A stretch of 41,735 bases of DNA from Clostridia bacterium (GCA_016293975.1 JAEDCW010000009.1:1-41735); one strand, 5' to 3'; counted from the stretch's first letter, positions 25,448 through 34,729 are shown. Notes: generated by a model not told the origin, from the sequence alone. A program made the numbers and translations.

Positions 25448-26360
25448 GTGCAGTATTATCCGAGATATTCTTCCGCTCTACGCGGAAAAACTGGTTTCCG
25501 ACGATACATCTGAGTTTGTGCGGGAGCATTTGGATAACTGTCCTGCTTGTCGAATTGAACTCGAGCAAATAAATGTGCTTGTCGTACCAGAGCCGGACAT
25601 TGACACCGAACCGATTAAGAAGCTGAAAAAGAAATTGTTGTCAAAGAAGCTTCAGACTATACTTTGCACGATAGCTGTAATGCTTGCATTGATGCTGTCA
25701 GTTTTCTCTTTTTTGACAGCGCCTGAGTTTTTCACATATTCTCCGGAGTTGGTGACAGTAACAGAAACCGATGACGGGATGGTAACAATCTCTTTCAGTG
25801 AAACAATAACAAACTATTCACTTCAAAAGGTCACCGATGCGGATAGTAATCAGTTGGTCTATCATCTCGAAGTGTGGTCATCCAAATGGGACAGGATGTC
25901 TAAAAAGCATGGCGTTAAAACTGCCGTGATAAAACCGGTGAATAGCGACCCGATTACTATATACTTTACACAGTACAGTATGCAAGGTAATGATGCGAAA
26001 TTGGTTTGTATTTACGGAACACCCTCTCCCGAGAAAGGCAGCTGGGTTGTGCTGCCACGACTTTCGTTGGGCTACTGGTTAATTCTGAATGCGGGACTCT
26101 TCGTGCTTTTGGGTGCAGCATTGTTGCTGTTCCGAAAAAGGCAGCGTGTCCGCAAATGGATGGAACAGCTGATTTTAATTCCTGTGGCTTATGGTTTGGG
26201 ACATTTTTGCGTGTTGCGTTTTTCCACGGTCTCGTATTCCGCGCTGCGCGACCTGCAGTTGATACTCGCCATTGGCATATTGTTCTATTTCGCTTTGCTG
26301 CTTGCGTTGTGCATTTTCCGTGCAAGAAAGGCCGGCAAAAAGGCAGAGCGTGAGCTGTGA
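25437..26360 (+). CDS. Membrane anti-sigma factor with zinc-finger (zf-HC2) domain
   Basis: 307 residues. The N-terminal ZAS/zf-HC2 domain has C5 and the H-x3-C-x2-C motif REHLDNCPACR (about 31-41), which in this family binds zinc and holds the cognate ECF sigma factor. A membrane helix (about 75-97) leads to an outside domain (about 100-205), followed by three further helices to the end. The multi-pass C-terminal part is unusual for small anti-sigma factors and could be a sensor. Cotranscribed with the sigma gene upstream; ends just before a strong bidirectional terminator. Confidence 0.88.
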   Translation: MKNKCSIIRDILPLYAEKLVSDDTSEFVREHLDNCPACRIELEQINVLVVPEPDIDTEPIKKLKKKLLSKKLQTILCTIAVMLALMLSVFSFLTAPEFFTYSPELVTVTETDDGMVTISFSETITNYSLQKVTDADSNQLVYHLEVWSSKWDRMSKKHGVKTAVIKPVNSDPITIYFTQYSMQGNDAKLVCIYGTPSPEKGSWVVLPRLSLGYWLILNAGLFVLLGAALLLFRKRQRVRKWMEQLILIPVAYGLGHFCVLRFSTVSYSALRDLQLILAIGILFYFALLLALCIFRARKAGKKAEREL

Positions 26361-26394
26361 AGCGGAGGGCTGACCCATCAACGGATCAAACGAC

Positions 26395-26431
26395 AAAAAC
26401 AACCCGGACATTCGAGTGTCCGGGTTGTTTT
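26395..26431. terminator. Bidirectional terminator between convergent genes
   Basis: AACAACCCGGACA and TGTCCGGGTTGTT form a perfect 13-bp stem with a six-base loop, followed by TTTT on the plus strand and TTTTG on the minus strand. It separates the anti-sigma gene (+) from the BlaR1-type gene (-). Confidence 0.93.
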
Positions 26432-26467
26432 ACGCAGCAGAGCGCACCCTTTGGATTTCGCCGTATG

Positions 26468-28921
26468 TCAATCTGTTGTTAAAATCTCTACTGCACTCAA
26501 GTATTTACCGTTTTCGGATAGCCGCACAATGCCATCGATAATCGTGATGTCAAACAGGTGCGTCTGCGGCACATCAGCTTGATCGATGCCCTGTACGCGG
26601 ACAACACCATCGTCGCATCCGACAAACGACAGGTCATACCATTCGGTGCAGAATACGGTTTCATATTCCGGTTGTTCTGCGCCTGCCTCGCTTGCGCTGA
26701 AAGTGAAAGTAAACAGCCCTGATGTCCTTCCGTAACCGAGTACGCAGTATTCGTCTTTTCCGTCGACGTCTATGTCAAATACAATCGAGTCGTATATGGG
26801 GTAGTCGTAGGTAGAACTTATTGTACCATCGCCAAAGAGCATATTTCTGATGTTGTTTATATAAGCCTTCAGCTTTTCTTCTTGGCTTTCGCCGTCTTCT
26901 ATCATCCAAACGTCAGCTATATAGCTCGATATCGGGTTTTGCCAAGGGATAATTGCGATGTCGCTCTCGTCAATATCGTACGTGGAAAGTATTAGGCGCA
27001 TTTCGTCAGCATCAGTTCCCACAAGATTCAGCAGTTCGTAAGATACCCAAGGTCGCTGAGCTTCTGTATGGTGAAGCAGTCCAAACGAATAACTGCCCTC
27101 TGCCAACTGCCAAACATAGACATCAAGGCCGTTTTTTGCGTCAAGCCCGAAATATTCGGGATATTTATCCCTGAGTTCCTGCTCGTTTGTCGCCTGCTCC
27201 GTGAAATTCGTTTCAACCCGCACTATTCTTAAACTGCCGCCTTCAAGCGCCAGCAGTCCGGTTGACACAAACTCGTCACTGCCGTATTTCTTTTGATCGA
27301 CATACAGCCCTCCGTTGCCGCCATTCAGCCTGAGGGTATAATCATATGTTCCGCGGTCCTCCAGGGTATAGCTCACACTGTTTGCATAGTCGTAGACTAT
27401 TACGTGATCATCTATCATGCCCGACCCAAAACTGACCGTTGAGCAGAGCTCCGGCATACCGTCGCCCGTAAGGTCGCAGAAATATGCACTCCATATTGGC
27501 ATACCCGTATACAACTGCTTGTTCTCCTTTTCAGTGGCTGCCTCTATTTTCCCTGCGTACCAGCGGAAAGTTACATTCGGGAACTCCGGAATATTGATTT
27601 CGGATAGACTGTCCCACGGCATTTTATCCGGGGCTTCGAGGTAATCAAACCATTCTACTACCTTCGGAGAAAAGCGAACTTCTACGTTTTCCACATTAAC
27701 ATATACGGCAATGGCTTCGTCGGTCGGATTTTGAACATTTACGCCGATTCTGTACCATACACCTTTTTCCGCATTCAGTTTAACTGACATACCCGGCGTC
27801 ATATAAACCGGCTTACCGGCGGTTTCCTCTGTCGCTTCTACGGGTCGCAGTATGACCTCGGTATCGCCGAGATTTTCGCCGCAGGAGATTATAACTTGGT
27901 TTTTGGTCGGAGATAGCTCTTTGTCCGCGTAAACCAATCGGCTCTGACTCCCCGCCGGCACAATTATTTTTATCGTCGTGTTATCGGTTTTAGGGTTTGT
28001 CAGGAAGCACAGGGCCACGACCACGCAGGCGATTACGGCAACGATTATCACCCAAAACGCAGGTTTTTTATAGTTCAGCACGGATTTAACCCTTCCTTTC
28101 ACGCCGATTTCACCAAATGCCAATGGGCAGGCAGCTATCGTCCTGCGGGGCGCACTGCAATTTATCAAGGCATCGGAGTACGGCTTTTTATTCTCTGTTC
28201 CCATATCGCGGATAACCTTTTCGTCGCAGGCGAGCTCGATATCCCTGCAAAGAAGTATGTAGGCGACCCAAATAATGGGATTAAACCAATAGACCGTGAG
28301 CAACAAATATCCCAACGGTTTCCACAAATGATCGTGTCTCCTCAAATGGGCTTTTTCGTGAGCAATGACATATTCCATATCCCGCTCATTCAGCGCCGAC
28401 GGGAGGTATATTCGAGGACATATCACGCCCAGTATAAACGGAGTGTCCACATGGTCACAGATCCAAATGTTATCTACAAATACCACAGCCTCTCGGACCT
28501 TATTGTGCACTCTGATATAGCTTATCACCATGTATGCGAGCATTGCGGCGATGCCTGCGAGCCAAACAATTGTGGCAACAAAAGCAAGCACCTGCATAGG
28601 GTTAACGCTTGCCCCGACAGAGGGCGCGAGTGACTCTCCCATAATCGGATTTACTATAGAGTTAAGTACGTCAACTCCGCTGTGTATCGCAGGCGTATCC
28701 GAATACAAAATGTCGCTCGGAATTGTTTCCGCACTCGGAATCAAGCTGAATACGCTTTCAAAAGAGAATGGGAAAAGCAAGCGGACGCTGACGAGCCCCC
28801 ACATGAGAACCGATATCCATTTCGGAGCTTTCTTTAATAAAATGCGCCCAACCATGACGGCCAAGGCAATCCAGCTTGCCGTTATGCTGATGTTTAATAT
28901 TCTTAGGAATATCGCTTCCAT
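26468..28921 (-). CDS. M56 family (BlaR1-type) sensor metallopeptidase with extended outer domain
   Basis: 817 residues. N-terminal multi-helix membrane part with the gluzincin site H188-E-K-A-H192 and third ligand E229 (RDIELACDEKVI), as in BlaR1/MecR1. These sense a signal outside and cleave the BlaI-type repressor inside. A further membrane helix is near 285-305. The C-terminal about 500 residues are not a penicillin-binding domain: they have no SxxK/KTG trio that I can see. They carry Asp-Gly-rich repeat-like segments (DLTGDGMPELC, DIDVDGKDEYC), as in FG-GAP/VCBS-type proteins. The signal is therefore probably not a beta-lactam. Overlaps the blaI-type stop (TAATG). Confidence 0.88.
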   Translation of the reverse strand: MEAIFLRILNISITASWIALAVMVGRILLKKAPKWISVLMWGLVSVRLLFPFSFESVFSLIPSAETIPSDILYSDTPAIHSGVDVLNSIVNPIMGESLAPSVGASVNPMQVLAFVATIVWLAGIAAMLAYMVISYIRVHNKVREAVVFVDNIWICDHVDTPFILGVICPRIYLPSALNERDMEYVIAHEKAHLRRHDHLWKPLGYLLLTVYWFNPIIWVAYILLCRDIELACDEKVIRDMGTENKKPYSDALINCSAPRRTIAACPLAFGEIGVKGRVKSVLNYKKPAFWVIIVAVIACVVVALCFLTNPKTDNTTIKIIVPAGSQSRLVYADKELSPTKNQVIISCGENLGDTEVILRPVEATEETAGKPVYMTPGMSVKLNAEKGVWYRIGVNVQNPTDEAIAVYVNVENVEVRFSPKVVEWFDYLEAPDKMPWDSLSEINIPEFPNVTFRWYAGKIEAATEKENKQLYTGMPIWSAYFCDLTGDGMPELCSTVSFGSGMIDDHVIVYDYANSVSYTLEDRGTYDYTLRLNGGNGGLYVDQKKYGSDEFVSTGLLALEGGSLRIVRVETNFTEQATNEQELRDKYPEYFGLDAKNGLDVYVWQLAEGSYSFGLLHHTEAQRPWVSYELLNLVGTDADEMRLILSTYDIDESDIAIIPWQNPISSYIADVWMIEDGESQEEKLKAYINNIRNMLFGDGTISSTYDYPIYDSIVFDIDVDGKDEYCVLGYGRTSGLFTFTFSASEAGAEQPEYETVFCTEWYDLSFVGCDDGVVRVQGIDQADVPQTHLFDITIIDGIVRLSENGKYLSAVEILTTD

Positions 28922-29286
28922 TACCGTCCCTCCTCGTATTCCGCGACCATGCGGCGGAGGTATTCTGCTTCTTCAGGCGTCAAGCTCTTGCGTGCCGTAA
29001 AAGCAGTCAAGAATGCAGGCAATGAGCCGTCGAATGTCTCTTCAACGAATTTTTCGCTTCTTGCGGAATAAAACTCCTGCCTCGAAATAACAGAGGTAAC
29101 TACACCCTTGTTGTTTTGGAATATCCCTTTATCGCAAAGGCGCTTGAGCACCGTGTAAGCGGTGGATTTTTTCCAACTTAAAACCTCTTCACTGCGCTTT
29201 GCCAGCTCTGTGGAAGAAATAGGCTCGTTCTCCCAGATGATATCGGCAAAGCGAGACTCTATTACACCCATCTGATAATCGTTCAT
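28921..29286 (-). CDS. BlaI/MecI/CopY family transcriptional repressor
   Basis: 121 residues. The winged helix covers about 1-75: MGVIESRFADIIWENEPISSTEL and SWKKSTAYTVLKRLCDKGIFQ are hallmark stretches. The C-terminal dimer helix ends in EEAEYLRRMVAEYEEGR. It should repress its own operon by binding the TGTAGAC-type sites just upstream, and be inactivated by the M56 protease encoded next. The ribosome site is GGGAGGGCAGTACT before the ATG. Confidence 0.93.
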   Translation of the reverse strand: MNDYQMGVIESRFADIIWENEPISSTELAKRSEEVLSWKKSTAYTVLKRLCDKGIFQNNKGVVTSVISRQEFYSARSEKFVEETFDGSLPAFLTAFTARKSLTPEEAEYLRRMVAEYEEGR

Positions 29287-29307
29287 AGTACTGCCCTCCC
29301 AGTCACT

Positions 29308-29360
29308 CTACATCACGTAGACCACTTGTAGTCTACAGCATGTAGACCGGTGTTGTCAAC
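29308..29360 (-). promoter_or_regulatory. Promoter with overlapping BlaI-type operators
   Basis: Minus strand: TTGACA (29355-29360) and TAGACT, 18 bases apart. Over the -10 and downstream lie inverted repeats built from TCTACA/TGTAGA: GTCTACA-n3-TGTAGAC (29331-29347, perfect 7-bp arms), TGTAG-T-CTACA (29327-29337) and TCTAC-n5-GTAGA (29308-29322). TACA/TGTA dyads are the established BlaI/MecI operator core. Confidence 0.82.
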
Positions 29361-29535
29361 GGGAAATTAAAGCAGCCTCGAGTTTTCGCCCGTATGAATC
29401 GGGGTAATACAGGTGTTTTGTTTCTCGGCATTGCCTCGGTAGGCGCAATCTCACGCAGAGCACTCTTAAATCTGACGTGCCATAACTACCCCCATATCTG
29501 ATACTCCGACGCTCGTAGACTTTTGGACCATCATG

Positions 29536-29565
29536 TTGACATTATTTTCTTTTCCATGTTATTAT
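29536..29565 (+). promoter_or_regulatory. Sigma-A-type promoter for the small membrane protein / lgt unit
   Basis: TTGACA (29536-29541) and TATTAT (29560-29565) with an 18-base spacer. It would produce a leader of roughly 160 bases before the 85-residue gene. Confidence 0.62.
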
Positions 29566-29733
29566 ATTTTCGGAATCCGTTTGTTGGCATGTTAGGCGTT
29601 TTCTTGCATAATTTAAGGAAATTCCCGAGATGGCGTTTGTAAGTAAGCCGGTGCCTGATTCCCGTTATGTGCGGTTTTCGGTATTTAGCCACAAGGCTTA
29701 ATATACAGATTTGGAGGAAAGGAGGATTTTACA

Positions 29734-29991
29734 ATGGGTATTGCATCGTTGGTTCTCGGTATAGTCGCTATCGTATGCGGTCTCTTTGCATCCGGCTTCC
29801 AGTGGATTGGTGCGATCGTTGGTGTAATCGGTATCATTCTGGGCGCGCTTGGTCGCAAAAAGACTGAGAATAAGGGCATTGCTACCGCCGGTTTGGTTTG
29901 CTCCATCGTCGGTTTTTCCGTCAGCATCATTTTTTATCTTGCCTGTGTTGCTTGTGTTACCGGTTTGGGGTCTCTCATCGGTTCCGTCTGA
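29734..29991 (+). CDS. Small two-helix membrane protein (DUF4190-like)
   Basis: 85 residues, Gly/Ile/Val-rich, two helical hairpins: 3-38 and 48-82, separated by a basic turn (GRKKTENKG). The pattern GIASLVLGIVAIV...GIATAGLVCSIVGFS is that of DUF4190-type proteins. Ribosome site AAAGGAGGATTTTACA. It lies upstream of lgt on the same strand, with a terminator-like hairpin between. Function unknown. Confidence 0.8.
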   Translation: MGIASLVLGIVAIVCGLFASGFQWIGAIVGVIGIILGALGRKKTENKGIATAGLVCSIVGFSVSIIFYLACVACVTGLGSLIGSV

Positions 29992-30007
29992 TTTGGATAA
30001 TGCAACT

Positions 30008-30074
30008 GACAACCTAACTCACTGTTATTCGGATTTCCGTCTCAAGGTTGTTCACCAATAGCAGTGAGTTTTTT
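30008..30074 (+). terminator. Terminator or attenuator upstream of lgt
   Basis: CTCACTG (30018-30024) pairs with CAGTGAG (30062-30068), directly followed by TTTTTT. A competing pair, ACAACCT (30009-30015) with AGGTTGT (30045-30051), overlaps the loop. The 37-base loop and alternative pairing make attenuation of lgt possible; simple termination after the 85-residue gene is the plainer reading. Confidence 0.55.
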
Positions 30075-30097
30075 GATTTATTCGTGGAGGAACGTCA

Positions 30098-30877
30098 ATG
30101 TATCCATATTTAGACATATTCGGAATGAGTATTCCCTCATACGGTTTATGTATGGCGGTCGGCATACTCCTCTCTTTCTATATCTGTTTTGTTAGGGCAC
30201 GCAAAAACAAACTCGATATCGACTCTTTGATTGTTATTGCCGCTTGCGCCGTCGGACTTGGTCTGGTCGGCGCAAAGCTCTTGTATCTCTTCGTTTCGTG
30301 CGATATCAACGAGGTTTTTGAAAGACTGTCTCGCGGAGACATAAGTGACTTAGCCGGTGGCGGTCAAGTGTTCTATGGCGGTCTGATAATGGGAATAATC
30401 GGAGCCTTCTTAGGTGTACGAATATCTGGCTCGTGCGGCGAAACTGCTCTTTACTGCGACGCGGTTGTCCCTGCAATTCCCTTGGGGCACGCATTTGGGC
30501 GCATAGGCTGTTTTTTAGCCGGGTGCTGTTACGGTGCGCCATATACGGGCTTTTGCGCGGTCACTTTCCCAAGCGTTGGTGTAACAGAACCCGTATTTCC
30601 TATTCAGCTTCTTGAAGCCGTATTGAATCTCATAATATTCGCGATACTGCTCATTCCTCGTAAAAGGCTGAAAAGCGGTTTTGCCACGCTTTATCTGTAT
30701 CTGACGCTCTATTCGGTTGTTCGCTTTACTCTGGAATTCTTCCGAGGGGACGAGATACGCGGATTCGCTCAAGGGCTTTCCACGTCGCAATGGATAAGCA
30801 TCGGGCTGTTTGTTTGCGGATTCGTGCTTATTCTGATAACGGCCAAACAAAAAAAGCTCGCGTCCCAAGCTGTGTGA
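30098..30877 (+). CDS. lgt: Prolipoprotein diacylglyceryl transferase
   Basis: Transfers diacylglycerol from phosphatidylglycerol to the lipobox cysteine of prolipoproteins in the membrane. 259 residues with about seven helices. The Lgt signature lies at 131-146: H131, then GRIGCFLAGCCYG with R135. Also typical are a GLVGAKLLYLF segment and GGQVFYGGLIMG near 88-99, and the C-terminal RFTLEFFRGDE motif. Full length. GTGGAGG precedes the ATG. In this window it would serve the ApbE and tandem-repeat lipoproteins. Confidence 0.94.
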   Translation: MYPYLDIFGMSIPSYGLCMAVGILLSFYICFVRARKNKLDIDSLIVIAACAVGLGLVGAKLLYLFVSCDINEVFERLSRGDISDLAGGGQVFYGGLIMGIIGAFLGVRISGSCGETALYCDAVVPAIPLGHAFGRIGCFLAGCCYGAPYTGFCAVTFPSVGVTEPVFPIQLLEAVLNLIIFAILLIPRKRLKSGFATLYLYLTLYSVVRFTLEFFRGDEIRGFAQGLSTSQWISIGLFVCGFVLILITAKQKKLASQAV

Positions 30878-31106
30878 CACAAGCGCACTGTAAGCTTGTA
30901 TCGGGATTTGGCGAAGATGACAGGTGCGAGCCTATGGGCAACGTAGTGTGCGACCGGCATCGCGCTATACCCCATGTCGCGCATTGCTCGTTTTTTTCGG
31001 GCGTAAATACAATTCCGGCAATTCTTCCAGTAAAAACAAACCCCCCGCTTTATTCTGTAGCTACAGATACAACAGGATTTTTTTGTTGTTCTAAACCCGA
31101 CGCATT

Positions 31107-32120
31107 TCATCCCGCTCCAAGCGGCGGCAGGTCGTATTTGAAAAGCACCTCGTTTATCTTGAATATGTCGTATTTGCCGTTGACGATGAAGTATTCCACA
31201 ATCACGTCGAATCTTTGACTGTGCGAAAGCGCATATCCGGCCCTCTCCAAAAGGTCGTCGGTCTCATCAAGTGACAGCTCGAGCGCTATGGCCAGAGCCA
31301 AAACAGTCCGCTTGCCCGGCATATACCCCTTGCCTGTGCGTATCTTGGAGAAAAGCTTTCTGTCTATGTTGGCTCGCTTATATACCTCCGAGTCTGTCTT
31401 GCCCCTGGCGTCTATCAAACGCAGTAACGTTGTGTTAAATGGCTCGTCAAGGTCGCCTATTATGTCCTCAAGCGCCGCAGATAACCCAGACGGAGCGCAG
31501 CTTTCACCGAGCTGCGGTGAAACCGAGGTTTCTCTAAAAGCTTTGCGCTCGATATTTAACAGTTTACGCTGACGGACGCCTCTCTCTTCGACGTAGTTGT
31601 CGCCTATGTAACTCTCTACCGCCCCGAGTAAATCCTTGCTGACCGCCAATGAAGCCCTGTCAAAAACCGCGAGATATACGTCCATGTCGTTTTCTGCGAG
31701 GAATGTCTTTATTGCACTCGTGGCTACCTGCAAGGCTTTCTGCTTGGGATAGCCGTATATGCCCGAGGATATGAGCGGGAATGCTATGCTTTCGCAGCCA
31801 TTGGAAAGCGCAAGCTTTAGCGACTCCGTGTATGCGGAATAGAGTTTTTCTTCACTCTGCTTTTCGTTCCAACGCTTGTACACGGGACCTGCGGTATGTA
31901 TCACGAACCTCGCCGGAAGCTCAAAGCCCGGTGTGATTACCGCGTCACCCGTTTTAATGGGCGCGAGCTTTTCGCATGCCGCCTTCAGCTTTGCGGCGCC
32001 TGCGGCCTTGAATATCGCTCCGCAGACGCCTCCACCCATAGTGAGCTCGGTATTTGCTGCGTTTACTATCGCATCGACCTGCATTCTCGTTATATCCTGT
32101 TGAACCATTGTAAAAGGCAT
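31107..32120 (-). CDS. Macro domain (ADP-ribose-binding) protein with C-terminal helical domain
   Basis: 337 residues. The macro domain covers about 1-165, with DAIVNAAN (16-23), GGGVCGAIFKAAG (29-41) and the substrate loop ISSGIYGYPKQKAL. Such domains remove ADP-ribose from proteins or O-acetyl-ADP-ribose. The C-terminal part (about 215-337) is helical, with NIDRKLFSKIRTGKGYMPGKRTVLALAIALEL looking like an XRE-type helix-turn-helix. This combination is common in Firmicutes but its role is unclear. AAAGGAG precedes the ATG. Standing alone. Confidence 0.88.
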   Translation of the reverse strand: MPFTMVQQDITRMQVDAIVNAANTELTMGGGVCGAIFKAAGAAKLKAACEKLAPIKTGDAVITPGFELPARFVIHTAGPVYKRWNEKQSEEKLYSAYTESLKLALSNGCESIAFPLISSGIYGYPKQKALQVATSAIKTFLAENDMDVYLAVFDRASLAVSKDLLGAVESYIGDNYVEERGVRQRKLLNIERKAFRETSVSPQLGESCAPSGLSAALEDIIGDLDEPFNTTLLRLIDARGKTDSEVYKRANIDRKLFSKIRTGKGYMPGKRTVLALAIALELSLDETDDLLERAGYALSHSQRFDVIVEYFIVNGKYDIFKINEVLFKYDLPPLGAG

Positions 32121-32212
32121 GGTTTAGGCTCCTTTCGCCTGTCTAACATATTTGCACAGGTCCTTTTAAACACTCCCGGCAAATCTCATCCCGTTTTCTC
32201 TGTTTAATCCCA

Positions 32213-32698
32213 TCACAGAAGCTTTTCCATATAGACGGAAGTTATTTTTTCCGATTCGCGCAAATCCTCCGGCATGGGGCGGCAGACAAAGCCGAGGCGT
32301 TCATACAGGCGAAGAGCCTTCTGGTTCAGATAATTTGGGTCTACCCACACCTTTGATGCGCCGTTGCTGAATGCTTCTTCAATGGCAAAAGAGAGCGCCT
32401 TTGAGGCGATGCCGCGCCCACGGGCAAATGCAAAGAGCTTTATATCCGGAGCGGCGCTGTTGTCACATTTTTCATCGATTTTGCAGAAGGTTTCGCCGCA
32501 GTAAACGCCGTCCTCAAAAACACAGTAGTGATTCAATCTGGGGCGAGAGCTCTGCACCCATTTATACCATCGGGTCATATCCTCTTGGGTCTGCTGTAAA
32601 CCATCGGGAAAGCCGACGTATTTCATAACATCGCCATCAGCCCACAGTTTTCTCACATCGGGCAGATCCTTTTCACTTGTTTACGATATCGTAACCAT
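32213..32698 (-). pseudogene. GNAT acetyltransferase, early in-frame stop
   Basis: An ATG at 32698 with an AAAGGAAA site opens MVTIS, then a TAA at 32681-32683. The same frame continues TSEKDLPDVRKLWADGDVMK... to a normal end at 32213. TEKDLPDV is the usual start of this GNAT group. The remainder holds the acetyl-CoA-binding loop region FAFARGRGIASKALSFAIEE and the family C-terminus (NQKALRLYERLGF). A GTG at 32656 could restart a 147-residue product, but with no good ribosome site and without strand 1. Probably inactivated recently. Confidence 0.6.
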
Positions 32699-32898
32699 GT
32701 CGCGTTTTCCTTTCTCTTTTGCCGTCTCTATACTCTATGTGACTTCCAATGTATACATGATTTCGCTCAAGGGAGGCTCACTTCGAGCCATCACAAGCCT
32801 CCTCGCCTTTTTTAGCCATTATATAGCAATAACCGCCTCCGTGCAAGAAACACGTCTTCCCTTCTGCGAATTCCATCACTGTTGAATCACATCATTTC

Positions 32899-33570
32899 GT
32901 GTATTATAATCATGCAAACGGAGAATCGCAGACCGTTTTCGGGAATCGAAAGGACAGCGCAACGAGAATCGATTTTAATTACATGGTACTGAGGGCTTCT
33001 ATTGAATCCGATATTGAAAAAAGGGTTTATTGGGCAACGGTAGAGACCGAACGGCAGCTTTGGGATGCACCGTTGGAATATGACGGACTGACCGACAAGA
33101 ACAGGCAATAAGCACTTGAGCGCTACATGGCAAATATGCACACATCGGTTAAAGAGTATAAAAATATGCCTGATGACGAGGTAAGAAATGCTTTGCAGAC
33201 ATAAACCCGTGACAGGCAGTATATCGGTTGGTACACTGTCTATAACATCGACGAAGACTATTCATTTGCCACCGAAAAGGGATATTGCAGAATCGGAATT
33301 GCAATGCCTGATATGCCAGCGAGGGGAAAGGACTGCGCATATCAGGCGTTGACGGCTTTCATCGACTATTTGCACGCAAACGGTGTCGACTATATTTATA
33401 TGCAAACATGGTCCGGCAACAATTGCATGGTACACATTGCCGAAAAGATGGGTTTTGAGGAGTGTCACCGCGAATCATCCGTCCGTACGGTACAAGGTAA
33501 GCGCTGCGACGGTTTTTCACTCAGGTTGAACCGGGACAAATTCCGAGCGTTTTCAGGGCAATTCGTTTGA
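32899..33570 (+). pseudogene. GNAT acetyltransferase broken by two in-frame TAA codons
   Basis: One frame runs from about 32899 to 33570 and is interrupted by TAA at 33109-33111 (after KNRQ) and 33202-33204 (after ALQT). On both sides the sequence belongs to one GNAT protein: NYMVLRASIESDIEKRVYW at the start, QYIGWYTVYNIDED in the middle, and QTWSGNNCMVHIAEKMGFEE at the CoA-binding end. Both stops could come from CAA by a single C-to-T change. No valid start or ribosome site is evident. Clear pseudogene, unrelated in orientation to the neighbouring GNAT. Confidence 0.8.
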
Positions 33571-33769
33571 CGAAGCGCCGTGTTAAGATTATTGTTGGAA
33601 GGGTGTACGATTAGAGAACAAGATATTCGCCGCCTTCGCTATCACAGCCAATATCTATCTGCGTCTAAAGTGGAAAACAGAAACGTCGGGCAGTAATCCG
33701 CGTTTATTCCATCCCCCCATTTCCACCCTCCTGCAAACAGCATATAATGCCAAAGAAAGGAGAGGAGAA

Positions 33770-34049
33770 ATGGCTAACTACACTACCAATATAAGCATCC
33801 GCATGGATAAGGATGTCAAGGCACAGGCCGAAGCCCTTTTTTAATGAGCTTGGCATGAATCAGACCACGGTGTTCAACATATTTGTCCGCCAGTCTCTTC
33901 GGGAAGGCAGGATCCCTTTTGAAATCTCGCTGAATCAACCCAACAGGGAAACCGTCACCGCAATGGTTGCAGCGGAACGCATTACAAGAGACTCTTCTGC
34001 AAAGAGCTATGACGATATGGATGAGCTGTTTTCCGATTTGAAGGCGTGA
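33770..34049 (+). pseudogene. RelB/DinJ-family antitoxin with a frameshift
   Basis: An ATG at 33770 after AAAGGAGAGGAGAA gives ANYTTNISIRMDKDVKAQAEALF, then TAA. Shifting by one base at the T6 run (33837-33842) restores FNELGMNQTTVFNIFVRQSLREG and the rest of a ribbon-helix-helix RelB/DinJ antitoxin of about 92 residues. No RelE/YafQ-type toxin gene follows. One extra T in the run explains the break: mutation, sequencing error, or less likely +1 frameshifting at UUU-UAA. Confidence 0.75.
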
Positions 34050-34159
34050 AGGAAAAAAGACAGTAAACTGACCAAAAGGTGATGCGGCGTCGTTGCCGAG
34101 CATCCCGATTATCCGATGTTGTCCGCACAATGTGTCTTTGCACATTCGCAAGAGCGCAT

Positions 34160-34729
34160 TCACTTAATTCTGTATTTCGCATTCCATTCGCGTATTATGG
34201 GTAGCAATTCTGAGTAGAGCGCATCTCTGTTACTCTCGTCGATATTGTACACGACCACGTTTTCGTGAGTGCGCAGGTCGTTTAAAAAGTCTACGTCCGT
34301 GCGGTTTTTAACAGCCGCAATTACGGGAATGTCCCCGTTTAATGCATTGAACACCGCTTTTTTGAAGTCCTCCGCCCGCGCCTCCATAAAGCCCAGCTCA
34401 TCCATTATTATCAAGCCGCCCGGCTCTGCCGATTCAATGTATTGCACCCCCAATTCGTTGAACACATGCCGGTTTACGTTGTGAGTTTTGGAATCGCACG
34501 TGCCGAGTAGGTTGCGTTCAGCGGGCAACTGCCAATATTGGCCCTCGGCGTTCGTCCACTTTGCTCCCAGAGGATAGATGTGTATGGGGTAAAAACCCTT
34601 TGCGTCGGCAGTCTCCAAACGCTTGGTTATAAAGCCGTGTAACGGCAGGAAGTTTTCCGCCAACAGACGCTCTATAAGTGTGCTTTTGCCAACGCCTCTC
34701 GCACCGCTTATAAGTATATGCTTTGTCAT
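34160..34729 (-). CDS. NTPase of the THEP1 family (nucleoside-triphosphatase)
   Basis: 189 residues. P-loop GARGVGKST (9-17) and Walker B LIIMDELGFME match the NTPase_1 (PF03266) family of small nucleoside triphosphatases. Members occur in molybdenum-hydroxylase maturation loci, as here beside xdhC, possibly in cofactor insertion. The ATG overlaps the xdhC stop by four bases. No other molybdenum gene is intact in the window. Confidence 0.85.
   Translation of the reverse strand: MTKHILISGARGVGKSTLIERLLAENFLPLHGFITKRLETADAKGFYPIHIYPLGAKWTNAEGQYWQLPAERNLLGTCDSKTHNVNRHVFNELGVQYIESAEPGGLIIMDELGFMEARAEDFKKAVFNALNGDIPVIAAVKNRTDVDFLNDLRTHENVVVYNIDESNRDALYSELLPIIREWNAKYRIK

Larger units (their letters stand above)
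29287..29733. other. Divergent intergenic region with two promoters
   Basis: 447 bases. The left end carries the BlaI promoter and operators, and a sigma-A-like promoter at 29536-29565 reads to the right. The remainder (29370-29530) shows no gene or clear structure. Confidence 0.5.

Noticed and set aside
30878..31106. Minus-strand frame with many Cys and His between lgt and the macro-domain gene
   Set aside because: No ribosome site, no recognisable family, and it overlaps lgt in antisense. I see no gene in this 229-base gap.
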